DNA from: Bacteroidales bacterium
GTDB taxonomy: Bacteria; Bacteroidota; Bacteroidia; Bacteroidales; UBA932
Direction: 5' to 3'
DNA length: 55,986 nucleotides
Assembly (NCBI GenBank): GCA_017502125.1
Contig: JAFVVN010000010.1
Location: 1-55,986, forward strand
Both the position numbers and the translations under genes were made by a program. This document shows positions 41,040-50,783 of the stretch, one piece after another. Each line of letters opens with the position of its first letter. The stretch's first letter is position 1. The notes beneath the pieces were generated by a model. It did no database searches. It was given only the letters and a program-made list of their open reading frames with translations, and was not told where the DNA came from.

Positions 41040-42983
41040 TCAGTATTTATAACGTAACGTCAGCCTGAAATGCCGTCCAGGCATGGGATAGCCATGAATG
41101 ACCTCATAATTTTCTCCCGAGAGGTTCAAGCCTTCCACACCTATATATATGTCATGACCGCCCCGCCTCCCGACCTGAAAGGTCCTGCTGACGACAAGGG
41201 AGTGGTCGGCATAGGCCTGCATAGCATTAGACGGCAGATTCTGACCAGAGGAATATCTCACTCCCACCGCAGTTACACGGTAGGAAAGGTCCAGCCAGGG
41301 GCTTTCAAGGCTCAGATATCCGCTCCCGCAGTGCCGCGGAGTGTATGGAATCTGATGATGGAAAGTCTTGGAATCTGAATCTGTGACATCCAGGGCATAT
41401 TGAAGCGACCAGTTCCCGGAAGCTCGGACAGAGAGTGTCCTGCATACTTTCCAAAGAACAGAAGAAGTCATATCGACACCATACATCGACACCTGCCCCA
41501 CATTCCTCATCTTCCATATGAACATGGTCGGAACGGCCACGATCTTGTCCTTGATGAAGTTATGATAGGCATCTGCCGTGACATCGAGGGCACCCCACCT
41601 CCAGGTTCGTCCGAAAGTGAGTCCCAGGTTGCACTGCCGGGCAATCTCAGGTCTGAGTCCGACATTTCCCACACGTGCATAGTAGAGATCATTGAAGGTC
41701 GGGGCCCTGAAGCCTTCCTTGAAGCCGACCCTCAGGCGCAGATTCCTGTGGAAGTTCCACGACAGACCCAGCATCGGGGAAAGCCGGCATCGGTCCGCCG
41801 GGGCCTCCCCCGTCTGAAGATATTCATTAATATATGTGCAGACCACCCCGGCTGAAGCCCTCAGACGCATGGATTCATATCGGGCCGAGAAGGCAGTCAT
41901 ATTGCTCAGGCGCACAGGAAACGGACATTCCGGAATGTCGGAAGACAAGGTGTTGACGAATATATCCTCGGCAAGAGACATTTTCCAACGCGGGGAAATC
42001 ACATATAATCCTCTGACAGAGAGGGAATACTCATTCTGGAGATATCTGCTGTCCTGTGGCTCCGGGTAGACCGGGTCGGTGTCCAGATGCCTGTTGAAAC
42101 TGAGGGAGAAGCCAGCATCGGCATGGAACCGCCATCTCTCCCCGAAACTGCGGTCATACATGACATTGGCAAGGGCAGCCCTGTCCCACAGGCGTTCACA
42201 GGCATTCCGGGTGTACAGGATGACCGAGCCGGGAAGTCCCCTTTCGCAGTCATGGTAATTGACCTTCGCCTTCAGCCTGCCTGCGCTGCCCCAGTCGGCA
42301 TGTAAATCCACCTCTGCGCCATATGACCGTACATCACTGCCTGACCTGCGTTCGATGGTAGTGACCCGACCGTTCGTCAGTTCGAAAGGATAGTTTCCGT
42401 TTGAGAAGGTCCCGTTCATGGAAGCCTTGAGGACATATCTCCCGGCAAGACGCTGACCGATGGATATGGAAGGCATAAAGGTCCCGAATGACCCGAAACC
42501 CATCCGCGCACGAACCGCTGTCTGACCACCGTCAAAGGAAGGTGCTGCAGACTCAAGACGCAGCACGCCCGCCGAGGTCATATGCCTCGCACTGCAGAAT
42601 ATATCGTCCTCCATTGCTATGGACATCGACACGGCCGCCATCCCGTCGGGACTGAAACGGGATATGTCCACCTGCCCGTTCTGGGCATCCGAAATGGATA
42701 TTCCGTCGTATATCACAGAGGTATGAGAGGCTCCCATATTCCTGACCGATACGGTCTTGAGTCCTCCTATCCCGCCATAGTCCTTCACGCTCACACCTGA
42801 AAAAAGGTTCAGGACCTCATGCAGTCCCACACTCCCCAGACGGGCGATTTGCGTCGCGGACATCGTCTGGGAAGGCAACGAAGCCATGACGGCGGCATTC
42901 CTTTCGGAGGAAACCGTCGCAACATCAAGGGTATCGCACAAAGGCACGACACAGCATAGCAAGACCAGAAGACCTGTGAACAT
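41040..42983 (-). CDS. btuB: BtuB-like TonB-dependent cobalamin receptor
   Basis: 647 residues, a normal BtuB size. A signal-like hydrophobic start (MFTGLLVLLCCVVPLC) is followed by a plug domain at about 35-160 (ARLGSVGLHEVLNLFSGVSV, VSVRNMGASHTSVIYDGISI) and a 22-strand barrel with the plug-proximal SFGTFMPS region, ending in an aromatic (LTLRYKY). Its transcript begins with a cobalamin riboswitch, the strongest evidence that the ligand is vitamin B12 or a related corrinoid. Expression should fall when B12 is abundant. The lipoprotein partner gene btuG is directly downstream. Confidence 0.93.
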   Translation of the reverse strand: MFTGLLVLLCCVVPLCDTLDVATVSSERNAAVMASLPSQTMSATQIARLGSVGLHEVLNLFSGVSVKDYGGIGGLKTVSVRNMGASHTSVIYDGISISDAQNGQVDISRFSPDGMAAVSMSIAMEDDIFCSARHMTSAGVLRLESAAPSFDGGQTAVRARMGFGSFGTFMPSISIGQRLAGRYVLKASMNGTFSNGNYPFELTNGRVTTIERRSGSDVRSYGAEVDLHADWGSAGRLKAKVNYHDCERGLPGSVILYTRNACERLWDRAALANVMYDRSFGERWRFHADAGFSLSFNRHLDTDPVYPEPQDSRYLQNEYSLSVRGLYVISPRWKMSLAEDIFVNTLSSDIPECPFPVRLSNMTAFSARYESMRLRASAGVVCTYINEYLQTGEAPADRCRLSPMLGLSWNFHRNLRLRVGFKEGFRAPTFNDLYYARVGNVGLRPEIARQCNLGLTFGRTWRWGALDVTADAYHNFIKDKIVAVPTMFIWKMRNVGQVSMYGVDMTSSVLWKVCRTLSVRASGNWSLQYALDVTDSDSKTFHHQIPYTPRHCGSGYLSLESPWLDLSYRVTAVGVRYSSGQNLPSNAMQAYADHSLVVSRTFQVGRRGGHDIYIGVEGLNLSGENYEVIHGYPMPGRHFRLTLRYKY

Positions 42984-43027
42984 ATTTCCAACTCATTGAG
43001 CGCCTGACCCCGGGCACCATCAGTTCG

Positions 43028-43196
43028 TCTCGTCATGGCAGGTCTTCTGACTTGTCCCCCTCCCGAGCCTTCCCGCCGTCCAGGCAGTGGCAACGAATTC
43101 AGGAGTCTTGAATCGGACTTACAGCTGCGGGCACAGTTCCGGATTTGCACCGGATTCCCTTTTCAAATGCACGACCCGAGCGGGGTCTGCAATCAC
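43028..43196 (-). ncRNA. Cobalamin (adenosylcobalamin) riboswitch
   Basis: On the minus strand all hallmark blocks appear in order: AAAAGGGAATCCGGTGCAAA at the 5' side (about 43147-43166), ATCCGGAACTGTGCCCGC, the B12 box GCAGCTGTAAGTCCG (43114-43130), GCCACTG near 43085, GGGAAGG near 43068, and AGTCAGAAGACCTGCC near 43036-43051. It ends about 45 bp before the btuB-like ATG. The following leader contains a GC-rich word (GGTGCCCGGGGTC) that may form the expression platform, though I could not fold it. Confidence 0.95.
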
Positions 43197-43207
43197 CATA
43201 ACTGACG

Positions 43208-43215
43208 CAAAGTTA
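43208..43215 (-). promoter_or_regulatory. -7 promoter box for the cobalamin riboswitch/btuB transcript
   Basis: Minus-strand TAACTTTG followed by C, a TAnnTTTG match, about 12 bp before the riboswitch start. No clear -33 TTG. Confidence 0.55.
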
Positions 43216-43274
43216 TAGTTTTTAATAAAAACTTCCTATATTTACATCCTAAAACAAACTAAACCTTAACTACT

Positions 43275-44636
43275 ATGTCAGCATTGAAAAAGGAAATGCG
43301 CCCGATTGATGTGTGGGGTCTTGCCCTTGGAGCCATCATCGGATGGGGTTGTTTTGTGCTGCCGGGCAGCGCTTTTCTTCCTAAAGCCGGTCCAGCCGGC
43401 ACAGCAGCCGGAATGCTCATCGGAGCTCTGCTCATCGTAGTGATTGCCATAAGCTACGGCTATCTCATCCGCAATTTCCCGAAGAGCGGAGGTGAATTCG
43501 TCTACACAAAAGAGGCTATAGGCAAAAGGAACGCATTCGTATGCGGATGGGCCATGATCCTTGCTTACTGGAGCCTTATTCCACTCAACGCCACAGCTCT
43601 GGCCCTCATCAGCCGATATATGTTCCCGGGAATCATCCAGCAGGGTCTCCTTTACTCCGTCGCAGGCTGGGATGTATATGCAGGTGAAGTCATTCTGGCG
43701 TCGGCAGCCATAATAATAATGGCACTGCTGAACATCAGGGGAATCAAGCAGGCTGCATGGATTCAGACAGCCATCGCTCTCACCCTCGTGGGCTGCATAC
43801 TCATAGTCTCGTTCCTCGTACTGGGATTCTCAGACTGGAAGAATCTGACCCCAGGCTTCCCTGACGGCACAAACTGGTGGCAGGGCGTATTCAGCATCGT
43901 GGCCATGGCGCCTTGGGCGTTCATCGGTTTCGACTGCATCCCTCAGAGTGCGGAGGAATATAACTTCAGCCATAAGAAATCCACAGGAATCATGATTTCA
44001 GCCATCCTTGTGGCTGCAATCCTCTATATCGCAGTCTGTACAGTGACCGCAGTGGGAGTGGAAGCTTGGCAGGACCTTCTCGCACAGCGCCACAACTGGC
44101 CTACAGGATATGTGGTCAGGAATACCCTCGGACTTGCCGGCATGATATTTCTCGGAATAGCTATGTTCTGCGCCGTTGTTTCCGGAATGAACGCATTCTA
44201 CATCTCGACATCACGTCTGATGTATGCGATGGCCAAAGAGGGCAGCCTTCCTAAATGGTTCGGAAAGCTGACTCCAAAATATTCGACTCCGCGCAACGCC
44301 ATCATATTCACAATGGTCATGAGCCTCTTTGCACCATGGTTCGGAAGAGAAATCCTCATCTGGATCGTGGACATGACCAGTGTCGGAGCAGCAATAGTCT
44401 TCGCATACACCACAGCATCAGCAGCCATCATAGCACGCAGGCAGGGCAACATCAGGCATATGGTATTCGGAGTCATCGGATGCATATTCTCACTCTTCTT
44501 CCTCTCGCTTCTGATCGTACCAGGAATGCCGGGATATCTTTCATTCCAGAGCCGCGTGGTGCTCTTTGCTTGGATCGGCATAGGTCTGCTGTTCTACCTC
44601 ATCATCAGAAAAGACTATGTCAAGGAACAGAACTGA
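43275..44636 (+). CDS. APC-superfamily amino acid permease
   Basis: 453 residues, about 12 membrane segments. The first has the APC signature (GLALGAIIGWGCFVLPGSAF). SGGEFVYTKEAIGKRNAFVCG is the usual loop, quoted in part. A conserved AFIGFDCIPQSAEEYNF segment sits near residue 215 and the substrate-site motif of helices 6-8 follows. It imports or exchanges an amino acid or amine; the substrate cannot be told. The downstream acyltransferase gene begins inside its last codons (20-bp overlap), so the two are translationally coupled, and the substrate may be glycine or serine for lipid synthesis; that is speculation. Confidence 0.92.
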   Translation: MSALKKEMRPIDVWGLALGAIIGWGCFVLPGSAFLPKAGPAGTAAGMLIGALLIVVIAISYGYLIRNFPKSGGEFVYTKEAIGKRNAFVCGWAMILAYWSLIPLNATALALISRYMFPGIIQQGLLYSVAGWDVYAGEVILASAAIIIMALLNIRGIKQAAWIQTAIALTLVGCILIVSFLVLGFSDWKNLTPGFPDGTNWWQGVFSIVAMAPWAFIGFDCIPQSAEEYNFSHKKSTGIMISAILVAAILYIAVCTVTAVGVEAWQDLLAQRHNWPTGYVVRNTLGLAGMIFLGIAMFCAVVSGMNAFYISTSRLMYAMAKEGSLPKWFGKLTPKYSTPRNAIIFTMVMSLFAPWFGREILIWIVDMTSVGAAIVFAYTTASAAIIARRQGNIRHMVFGVIGCIFSLFFLSLLIVPGMPGYLSFQSRVVLFAWIGIGLLFYLIIRKDYVKEQN

Positions 44637-45462
44637 TTATCTTCTCGACCTGAATGAAATTCTTGGGCCGGAAATGAGCCGCAGACTGCCGGGATTCGTC
44701 AAAAGATTTCTCGGCAGGCGTCTCCATATAAAGGACATAAACGACTGCATAATGAAGGCCGAGCACTATGCAGGTGCAGGTTTCTTCGACGAGGCTCTCG
44801 ACTATATCGGCATCACATACCGCATACGGGGAACCGAGAATCTCGATCTCTCCAGGAAATATATATTCGTGTGCAATCACCCTCTCGGTGGGCCGGAAGC
44901 ATTGATAATCGGTTCCATATTCAGAAAGATCTATGGTGAGGGCTTCATTGTTCCTGCGAACCAGATCCTCTATAACATGAAGCCTCTTCAGGAGTTCTTC
45001 GTGCCTGTGAGCATCGTGCCCGGAAAGCAGAAGAAGGAAATCGGAGAGACCTTTGCCAGAATGTTCGAGTCCGACAGCCAGGTGCTGGTCTTCCCTGCAG
45101 GAGTCTGTGCAAAGCAGATCAAGGGAAAGGTCAGGGAAATGCCATGGAAGAAGATGTTCGTGACTCAGGCACGCAAATATGAAAGAGACGTGGTTCCCGT
45201 GCACATATCCGGGCATAACTCCAAATGGTACTTCTTCCTGAGCTGGCTCAGCCGCACGCTCGGACTGAAGTTCAACATCGGCATGCTATATCTCGTGGAC
45301 GAGCTCTTCAACCAGGCGGGAAAGGAGTTCGTGATCACCTTCGGAAAGCCTGTGCCGCACGCCACATTTGACAAGAGCAAGACAGACCTACAGTGGGCAG
45401 ATCATATAAAGAACATGGTGAAACTGCTGTCTGAGGACAACGGCTGCACCCCAAACATGTAA
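44617..45462 (+). CDS. glsA: PlsC-like O-acyltransferase, probable GlsA of glycine-lipid synthesis
   Basis: 281 residues. Lysophospholipid-acyltransferase family with a variant catalytic motif NHPLGGPEA (N-H-P...) at about 88-96 instead of NHxxxxD, and the FPAGVCAK block III. This variant matches the O-acyltransferase GlsA of Bacteroides thetaiotaomicron as I recall it. It is 4 bp before the GNAT-type partner (GlsB-like), the same pairing as in Bacteroides, where the two make N-acyl-3-acyloxyacyl-glycine lipids. The start overlaps the APC permease by 20 bp; an internal start is possible. No membrane span is evident. Confidence 0.85.
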   Translation: MSRNRTDYLLDLNEILGPEMSRRLPGFVKRFLGRRLHIKDINDCIMKAEHYAGAGFFDEALDYIGITYRIRGTENLDLSRKYIFVCNHPLGGPEALIIGSIFRKIYGEGFIVPANQILYNMKPLQEFFVPVSIVPGKQKKEIGETFARMFESDSQVLVFPAGVCAKQIKGKVREMPWKKMFVTQARKYERDVVPVHISGHNSKWYFFLSWLSRTLGLKFNIGMLYLVDELFNQAGKEFVITFGKPVPHATFDKSKTDLQWADHIKNMVKLLSEDNGCTPNM

Positions 45463-45466
45463 CAAT

Positions 45467-46387
45467 ATGCTACCACCTATCATTGAACCTATTGATGTAG
45501 CGCTTCTCAAGAGCGAGCTCAACGAAAAGACTTTCTTACGCGACACTAACAGAGGAAACAACAAGATATATATAGTCAACAACGAAACCGGCCCAAATGT
45601 CCTCAGGGAGATCGGCCGTCTTCGTGAAGTGTCCTTCCGCGCTGTAGGAGGAGGAAGCGGAACCTCATGCGACCTCGACCATTTCGACCTCGAGGACAAG
45701 GCATGTTTCCAGCTTGTGGTGTGGAATCCTGAGGCCGATGAAATCATCGGAGGCTACCGGTTCACCAAATGGGCACTTGCATCCTTCCATGAGAACGGAC
45801 AGCCATATGTGAACACGGAGCACCTCTTCGACTTCTCACAGAAGTTCCTGGATGAATATTTCCCATACTGCATTGAGATGGCAAGAGCCTTCGTGCAGCC
45901 GAAATATCAGTCTGCACAGATGGGACGCAAGGCCCTGTTTGCCCTGGATAATCTTTGGGACGGAATAGGAGGACTTGTGGCTTCCGACCCTTCAGTGAAA
46001 TATCTCACAGGAAAGGTGACCATATACAGTTCCAGTCCGGAACTCAGCCGCAAGGCGATGGTGTATTACCTCGACAAGCATTTCGGAGACAGGGAAGGTC
46101 TCATCACTTCCAAGAATCCGGAGCGATGGACCCCCGAGCAGGCCGAAATGTTCGACGAGATGTTCACCGGAGCATCCTACAAGGAGAATTATCAGATCCT
46201 CAACAACTATGTGAAGTCACTCGGAGACACCATTCCGCCGCTCATCCATTCATATATAGGTCTCTCCCCTACCATGAAGACCTTCGGAACCACCTTCGAC
46301 CCTGACTTCGGAGACTGCTACGACACTGCGATGATGATCACAATCGCAGACATATATGAAGAAAAATCAAGCCGGTATATAGGATAA
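45467..46387 (+). CDS. glsB: GNAT-type N-acyltransferase, probable GlsB of glycine-lipid synthesis
   Basis: 306 residues. Resembles the OlsB/hemolysin-like acyltransferase group, with REIGRLREVSFRAVGGGSG, the catalytic-region EIIGGYRFTKWALA and EMARAFVQPKYQS. In Bacteroides the equivalent GlsB joins a 3-hydroxy fatty acyl chain to the amine of glycine. It follows the GlsA-like gene by 4 bp and ends 17 bp before a convergent gene. Ornithine-lipid or serine-lipid formation is the alternative substrate class. Confidence 0.88.
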   Translation: MLPPIIEPIDVALLKSELNEKTFLRDTNRGNNKIYIVNNETGPNVLREIGRLREVSFRAVGGGSGTSCDLDHFDLEDKACFQLVVWNPEADEIIGGYRFTKWALASFHENGQPYVNTEHLFDFSQKFLDEYFPYCIEMARAFVQPKYQSAQMGRKALFALDNLWDGIGGLVASDPSVKYLTGKVTIYSSSPELSRKAMVYYLDKHFGDREGLITSKNPERWTPEQAEMFDEMFTGASYKENYQILNNYVKSLGDTIPPLIHSYIGLSPTMKTFGTTFDPDFGDCYDTAMMITIADIYEEKSSRYIG

Positions 46388-46404
46388 GGTCACTGCCGCA
46401 TCCG

Positions 46405-46992
46405 TTATTTTACTTCAAGGCAGGAATATATTCCTTCCAGTACTCCTGACCGGCATTTGTAAGCCACATTGGCCGAGAACAAAGCCTGCTGCGCCTTCTG
46501 ATGGGCACGGCGGGCTTCTTCCATAAGGTCATAGGTCTTGGCCACATAATTTCCTATGCGGTGGGACTCCAGACGGAAACCGGCACTCTTGCGAAGCCTG
46601 CGAAGGGCTTTCTGACGGGCGAATATGCCGGCAGACTGCCATATTCCGAAGGTTTCCTTGGCGAGTTCGTGAAGGATCCGGGCATCGTCCGCCTTCCTCC
46701 CAGCCTCTTCAAGGGCCAGTGAATATGGAGCCAGACCTGCTTCAGCTTCAGCCCTGAGGGCATTCCCGTCGACCAGGGAGTCGAGCACGTCCTTATGCCT
46801 TTCATATGCAAGACGATATCCTGCAGCGGCTTCAGATGTCACCGGCGCCGGAGTTCCGTTCTCCTTCATGGCCAGAAGCGAGTCCAGAAGGTCATATGCA
46901 CTGACCTGCATCTGAAGGGTGTATGTTCCTGAGGTTACGGCATCATATATGTCTGATGTACATGCCGCTATATGGGATTCAAGTGTTACCAT
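46405..46992 (-). CDS. Hypothetical helical protein (195 aa)
   Basis: 195 residues from the ATG at 46992 (MVTLESHIAACTSDIYDA); a longer frame extends over the gpmI promoter and is not credible. Highly helical and Ala/Glu/Arg-rich, with no signal peptide or membrane span (ALEEAGRKADDARILHELAK, AKTYDLMEEARRAHQKAQ). Divergent from gpmI across 73 bp. Family not recognised. Confidence 0.7.
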   Translation of the reverse strand: MVTLESHIAACTSDIYDAVTSGTYTLQMQVSAYDLLDSLLAMKENGTPAPVTSEAAAGYRLAYERHKDVLDSLVDGNALRAEAEAGLAPYSLALEEAGRKADDARILHELAKETFGIWQSAGIFARQKALRRLRKSAGFRLESHRIGNYVAKTYDLMEEARRAHQKAQQALFSANVAYKCRSGVLEGIYSCLEVK

Positions 46993-47017
46993 ACTGCAAG
47001 TATATGAAATTTTATTG

Positions 47018-47025
47018 TATCTTTG
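47018..47025 (+). promoter_or_regulatory. -7 promoter box for gpmI
   Basis: TATCTTTG followed by C, a TAnnTTTG match, 40 bp before the ATG. It is followed at once by a small hairpin (CGCGGC AAA GCCGCG, about 47027-47041) at the start of the message. Confidence 0.6.
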
Positions 47026-47065
47026 CGCGGCAAAGCCGCGAAACAACAAAAAAACAATATAGAAA

Positions 47066-48589
47066 ATGGACAAGAAAGTTCTACTTATGATCCTCGACGG
47101 ATGGGGCGAGGGAAGACAGGATGAGTCTAATGTCATCTACACTCAGGGAGCTCCCTACATCGAGAGCCTCCGCAAGAACTATCCTATGGCCACTCTCAAG
47201 GCATGCGGCGAAGCCGTAGGTCTTCCTGACGGTCAGATGGGTAACTCAGAGGTGGGTCACCTCAACCTCGGTGCAGGCCGAGTGGTGTACCAGGACCTCG
47301 TGAAGATCAACATCGCATGCCGTGAGCACAAGCTTCTTCAGAATGCCGAGATCAAGGCTGTCTACGATTATGCAAAGGCAAACAACAAGCAGCTCCACCT
47401 GATGGGACTCGCTTCAATGGGTGGCGTTCACAGCTCTCTCGAGCACGTGTACGAGTTCCTCAACGTAGCCAAGGAATATGGCCTCGAGGATGTGTTCGTG
47501 CACTGCTTCATGGACGGACGTGACACTGACCCTAAGAGCGGAAAGGGCTTCGTGGAGGCTCTGGAGGCCGAAATGGCGAAGTCAACAGGAAAGGTCGCTT
47601 CTGTCTGCGGACGTTTCTATGCAATGGACCGCGACAAGAGATGGGAGCGCGTGAAGGAGGCATATGACCTTCTCGTTGAAGACAAGGGAGTATATGCAAC
47701 TTCTGCAACAGAGGCCATCCAGGCATCATATGACGCAGGAGTGACCGACGAGTTCATCAAGCCAATCGTCATCACCGATGCTGCCGGTGCACCTCTTACA
47801 AAGATCGAGGAAGGCGACGCAGTGATCTTCTTCAACTTCCGTAACGACCGTGCACGTGAGCTCACAGCTGTCCTCACCCAGCAGGACATGCCTGAGTTCG
47901 GAATGCACACCCTTCCGCTCTACTACTGCTGCCTCACTCCATATGACGCATCATTCACCGGTCTTCATATCCTCTTCGACAAGGAGAACGTTCAGGAGAC
48001 TCTCGGAGAAGTCGTTTCAAAGGCAGGTAAGAACCAGCTCCGTATCGCTGAGACTGAGAAGTATGCCCATGTGACATTCTTCTTCAACGGCGGTGCAGAG
48101 GCTCTCTTTGAGAACGAGGACAGAATCCTCGTGAACTCGCCTAAGGTTGCCACTTACGACCTCCAGCCTGAGATGAGCGCACCTGAGGTTGCCGACAAGC
48201 TTGTTGACGCCATCAACACCGGACGCAACGACCTGATCATCCTCAACTTCGCTAACGGCGACATGGTCGGCCACACAGGAGTGTACGAGGCCATCCGCAA
48301 GGCAGTCTCCGCAGTGGACGGCTGCGTGGAGAAGGTTGTGGAGGCTGCAAAGGCACAGGGTTATGTGATCCTGCTGACTGCAGACCACGGAAACGCAGAC
48401 TACGCAGTGAACGACGACGGCACCCCTAACACAGCACACTCCCTCAACGATGTTCCATTCATCGTGATCAACGCAGGTGACGCCGTGTCAGAGGTCAAGA
48501 ACGGAAAGCTCGCAGACGTCGCTCCGACCATCCTCAAGCTGATGGGCATCGAGCAGCCTGCAGCCATGACCGGAACACCGCTCGTATAA
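47066..48589 (+). CDS. gpmI: 2,3-bisphosphoglycerate-independent phosphoglycerate mutase
   Basis: 507 residues, the normal length. The alkaline-phosphatase-type fold is shown by MILDGWGEG at the N-terminus, the phosphoserine nucleophile S61 in [34 protein letters not shown] and the metal-binding HTGVYEA and TADHGNAD near the C-terminus. It interconverts 3- and 2-phosphoglycerate in glycolysis and gluconeogenesis with Mn2+. Codon use is strongly biased, as for a highly expressed gene. A large bidirectional terminator follows. Confidence 0.98.
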   Translation: MDKKVLLMILDGWGEGRQDESNVIYTQGAPYIESLRKNYPMATLKACGEAVGLPDGQMGNSEVGHLNLGAGRVVYQDLVKINIACREHKLLQNAEIKAVYDYAKANNKQLHLMGLASMGGVHSSLEHVYEFLNVAKEYGLEDVFVHCFMDGRDTDPKSGKGFVEALEAEMAKSTGKVASVCGRFYAMDRDKRWERVKEAYDLLVEDKGVYATSATEAIQASYDAGVTDEFIKPIVITDAAGAPLTKIEEGDAVIFFNFRNDRARELTAVLTQQDMPEFGMHTLPLYYCCLTPYDASFTGLHILFDKENVQETLGEVVSKAGKNQLRIAETEKYAHVTFFFNGGAEALFENEDRILVNSPKVATYDLQPEMSAPEVADKLVDAINTGRNDLIILNFANGDMVGHTGVYEAIRKAVSAVDGCVEKVVEAAKAQGYVILLTADHGNADYAVNDDGTPNTAHSLNDVPFIVINAGDAVSEVKNGKLADVAPTILKLMGIEQPAAMTGTPLV

Positions 48590-48628
48590 GCACACACAGG
48601 AGTGTTTAACTCATTAAACACCAGCCAC

Positions 48629-48674
48629 TTAAGCAAAAACGCCTGCGTCATTTGATGCAGGCGTTTTTGCTTAA
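48629..48674. terminator. Bidirectional intrinsic terminator between gpmI and the M3 peptidase gene
   Basis: 18-bp arms (TTAAGCAAAAACGCCTGC at 48629-48646 and its complement at 48657-48674) with A-rich and T-rich outer ends, so it should stop both convergent transcripts. The 10-bp centre can extend the stem with one wobble. Confidence 0.92.
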
Positions 48675-48708
48675 AGCGCTGATAATCAGCAATTAAAACA
48701 GCAAGGCA

Positions 48709-50724
48709 TTACAGGCCGCGGGCGCGGGTGAGGGCTGCCGGGTCGGGATCTGCACCACGGAAGCGGCGGTAGAGGTCCATCGGCTCATCGCTGCCTCCCT
48801 TTTCGAGGACGTTGTGGCGGAATGACATCGCTGTCTCAGGGTCGAATATGCCTTTCTGCATGAAGAGCTCGAAGGCATCCTTGTCCAGAACCTCGGCCCA
48901 GAGATAGCTGTAGTAACCTGCACTGTATCCGCCGCTGAAGATGTGGGCGAAATATGTGCTGCGGTAGCGTGGGATGATTTCGTCGATCAGACCCATTTCC
49001 TTGCATGTTGCGGTCTCGAACTCCTCCACGAAAGATGTCTCTGCTGATGGCATCTCTGAAAGCATATGCCACTTGAGGTCGAGGATGGAAGCTGCAGCAA
49101 GCTCTGTGGTCATGAAGCCCTGATTGAAGTTGCCGGCTGCCGTGATCTTGGCCACGAGAGAGTCAGGAATCACCTCGCCTGTCTCATAGTGACGGGCATA
49201 GTCTGCAAGAACCTCCTTCTGGAAGGCCCAGTTCTCCATGATCTGTGAAGGGAGCTCCACAAAGTCACGTGCAACCGAAGTTCCTGCAACGCTCTTGTAT
49301 GTACACTGGCTCAGAAGACCGTGAAGGGCATGTCCGAACTCATGGAACATTGTCTCCACCTCGTCAAGGGTAAGAAGACCAGGCTTACCGTCCACAGGCT
49401 TGCTGAAGTTGCCCACATTCACGATTACAGGGCGGATGTCGTTTCCGTCAAGAACCTCCTGATTCACAAAGTTGTTCATCCACGCACCTCCTCTCTTTGT
49501 GCTGCGAGGGAAATAGTCGGTAAGAAGGATTCCGATGAGGCTTCCGTCTGCGTCAGTCACCTTGAAGCCTTCCACTTCCTCATGATATACAGGAATATCC
49601 TCAAGCTTCTCGAAGTTCAGGCCGAAGAGCTTGTGGGCAGTGCTGAACACGCCGGCACGCACATTCTCCATCTGGAAATACGGCTTGGTCTGCTCTTCGT
49701 CGAGGGCATACTTAGCCTTGCGGACCTTCTCGGCATAATATGCCCAGTCCCATGGCTCGATCACAGAACCCTCAGGGAGAAGTCCTGCAGCGATGTCCTG
49801 GTCCATCACAGCCTGCATATCCACGATCTCTTCCTTTGCCCTCTTGACAGCCGGAGCCATGATGCCGGCCAGGAAGGTGTCGACAGCCTCAGGGTTGCCT
49901 GCCATCTTGTCTGCCAGAATCATCTGGGCAGGATTCTCATATCCAAGGAGCTTAGCCTTCTCGATACGGAGGGCCATCATCTTCATTATAAGGTCCTTGG
50001 TATCGTTCTCGTTGCTGTTGTTTCCGCGTGAGGCATAGGCCTTGAACATTCTCTCGCGAAGGGCGCGGTCATCGCAGGAAGCCATCGCTCCGCCATATTC
50101 CGAGATTGCCACTCCGAACTCCTCGGCAAAGGCATTGTTCTCAGCAAGAAGTCTGTTGCCGAAGGTGTTGGACATGGATGAGAGTTCCATATTGATTTCC
50201 CTCATACGCGCCTGCTCAGCCTCACCGAGGGCCACACCGTTCTTCACGAAGGCGTTATAAAGTTTCTTCAGAACCATCTTCTGCTCCTGATTCAGACCGA
50301 GGTTGTCCATGTCGTCATAGAGGACCTTCACCTTTGCGAAGAAATCAGGATTCATGAATATGTTGTCCGAGTGGACTGAGAACATAGGAAGAACCTGCTC
50401 CACTATCTTCTGGAGCGACTCTGTGCCGTCTGTCTCGGAAAGATTGAAGAGGACTCCGGTCACCCTGTCGAGGATGGCTCCTGAGCGCTCATAGGCTGCC
50501 ACCACATTCTCGAATGTAGGGGCTTCGGTATTCGCGATGATTGCATCGATCTCTGCCTGCTGCTGGGCAACACCGGCTTCCACAGCCTCCACATAATGAT
50601 TTTCCTTGACCTTAGAGAAGTCTGGAATGCCATACGGAGTGTCCCATCCGGTGAGGAAAGGGTTGGGGGTCGTGCAGGATACTGATGCCATGATTAGTGC
50701 TGTAATGAGTGATGTTTTTTTCAT
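48709..50724 (-). CDS. dcp: M3-family metallopeptidase (peptidyl-dipeptidase Dcp), lipoprotein
   Basis: 671 residues with a lipoprotein signal (ALIMASVSC, cysteine near 17). The thermolysin-like zinc motif HEFGHALH holds H461, E462 and H465, with the third ligand in the downstream FVELPSQIMENW region. Length and motifs match Dcp/oligopeptidase A-like enzymes that remove dipeptides from the C-termini of peptides, here in the periplasm. It starts next to an intergenic repeat cluster and stands alone as a transcription unit. Confidence 0.95.
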   Translation of the reverse strand: MKKTSLITALIMASVSCTTPNPFLTGWDTPYGIPDFSKVKENHYVEAVEAGVAQQQAEIDAIIANTEAPTFENVVAAYERSGAILDRVTGVLFNLSETDGTESLQKIVEQVLPMFSVHSDNIFMNPDFFAKVKVLYDDMDNLGLNQEQKMVLKKLYNAFVKNGVALGEAEQARMREINMELSSMSNTFGNRLLAENNAFAEEFGVAISEYGGAMASCDDRALRERMFKAYASRGNNSNENDTKDLIMKMMALRIEKAKLLGYENPAQMILADKMAGNPEAVDTFLAGIMAPAVKRAKEEIVDMQAVMDQDIAAGLLPEGSVIEPWDWAYYAEKVRKAKYALDEEQTKPYFQMENVRAGVFSTAHKLFGLNFEKLEDIPVYHEEVEGFKVTDADGSLIGILLTDYFPRSTKRGGAWMNNFVNQEVLDGNDIRPVIVNVGNFSKPVDGKPGLLTLDEVETMFHEFGHALHGLLSQCTYKSVAGTSVARDFVELPSQIMENWAFQKEVLADYARHYETGEVIPDSLVAKITAAGNFNQGFMTTELAAASILDLKWHMLSEMPSAETSFVEEFETATCKEMGLIDEIIPRYRSTYFAHIFSGGYSAGYYSYLWAEVLDKDAFELFMQKGIFDPETAMSFRHNVLEKGGSDEPMDLYRRFRGADPDPAALTRARGL

Positions 50725-50783
50725 ATTTGGATATTTTAATTCTTATAAAGATCCTTCGCTGCGCTCAGGATGAAAGGATGGAG

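Noticed and set aside
46993-47136. Longer N-terminus with hydrophobic stretch for the 195-aa protein
   Set aside because: It runs across the gpmI promoter and start codon on the opposite strand; the hydrophobic stretch is translated promoter DNA.
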